A stretch of 24,124 bases of DNA from Thiomargarita sp. (lineage in GTDB: Bacteria; Pseudomonadota; Gammaproteobacteria; Beggiatoales; Beggiatoaceae), in assembly GCA_020721025.1 (NCBI GenBank), contig DYNO01000025.1:1-24124 (forward strand). Direction: 5' to 3'. The position numbers and the translations under genes were made by a program. Shown here piece by piece: positions 23,997 to 24,124 of this stretch (positions are counted from its first letter, which is position 1; every line of letters begins with the position of its first letter). The notes beneath the pieces are model-generated. The model was not told the origin of the DNA and ran no database searches. It worked only from the letters and a program-made list of their open reading frames with translations.

Positions 23997-24124
23997 TTAA
24001 CTGCTATATCGGTTTAAATTCAAAGCAGCGTTTAAGTCGCGATCAATACTTAAACCACAATCGCAATTGTAAACTCGGTCTTTGAGTGTTAAATCTTGCT
24101 TGATTTGCCCGCAACTTGAGCACA
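23997..24124 (-). CDS. TnpB family protein, C-terminal end (partial at window edge)
   Basis: The minus strand encodes a zinc-ribbon end: CSSCG near the window edge, then KDRVYNCDCGLSIDRDLNAALNL and stop at 23997-23999. CxxC, CxC, and DRDxNAA are the hallmark TnpB C-terminal motifs, the last carrying the third catalytic Asp. The second knuckle reads C-D-C, where C-x-x-C is usual, so a residue may be missing. The 5' part is beyond the window. TnpB is an RNA-guided nuclease whose guide RNA is made from the region downstream of the gene, here 23840-23996. It is unlinked to the relic at 2220. Confidence 0.8.
   Translation of the reverse strand, partial: CSSCGQIKQDLTLKDRVYNCDCGLSIDRDLNAALNLNRYSS

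Overview
The window looks like a piece of a gammaproteobacterial chromosome. The order cmk, rpsA, ihfB, lapA, lapB is the classic gammaproteobacterial arrangement, and the S1 and IHF-beta proteins are very close to the gammaproteobacterial type. The DNA is AT-rich, and it carries a phasin, large sensory proteins, degenerate TnpB-type transposon debris and small dispersed inverted-repeat elements. Together these suggest a Thiotrichales/Beggiatoa-like sulfur bacterium. That placement is inference; no rRNA is present to test it.

Layout. (1) 1-2040: a DUF4914-family protein with a P-loop, on the minus strand, with a hairpin downstream. (2) 2100-2900: a tnpB relic broken by a small element that has 13-14 bp terminal inverted repeats, TA flanks and an internal 22-bp tandem repeat array. 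(3) 2998-6530: a Tat-exported PhoD-like phosphodiesterase/phosphatase, a possible 35-codon gene, and a DUF2156/LPG-synthase-C-type GNAT protein with a TTG start. (4) 6960-12010: the housekeeping block cmk, rpsA, ihfB, lapA, lapB, covering CMP kinase, ribosomal protein S1, IHF beta and the LPS-assembly regulators. It has a good promoter on the cmk stop codon and a structured rpsA leader. (5) 12048-12168: one copy of a dispersed inverted-repeat element. (6) 12197-14071: a NuoH/HyfC-type membrane subunit without visible partners, gmk, and a small membrane-anchored protein. (7) 14440-18333: a possible 53-aa protein, a secreted family-3 solute-binding protein and a hybrid histidine kinase with two receiver domains. 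(8) 18410-19817: an alpha/beta hydrolase and a convergent phasin, separated by a hairpin/T-run. (9) 20049-23105: a very large chemoreceptor with a dCache sensor, PAS, two tandem 91-residue modules and a C-terminal CheR/CheB-type pentapeptide. (10) 23171-24124: a 54-aa ORF, a second copy of the dispersed element, a DUF2442 gene, the 3' remnant of a DUF4160-like gene, and the 3' end of a second tnpB running off the window.

How the genes fit together: most are housekeeping or signalling genes. The accessory interest lies in the small non-autonomous elements, the two TnpB traces, the damaged DUF4160/DUF2442 pair, and several short ORFs. I found no CRISPR array, tRNA, rRNA, prophage module or recognisable defence operon. 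I do not see a complete, convincing new system; the findings below are leads rather than claims.
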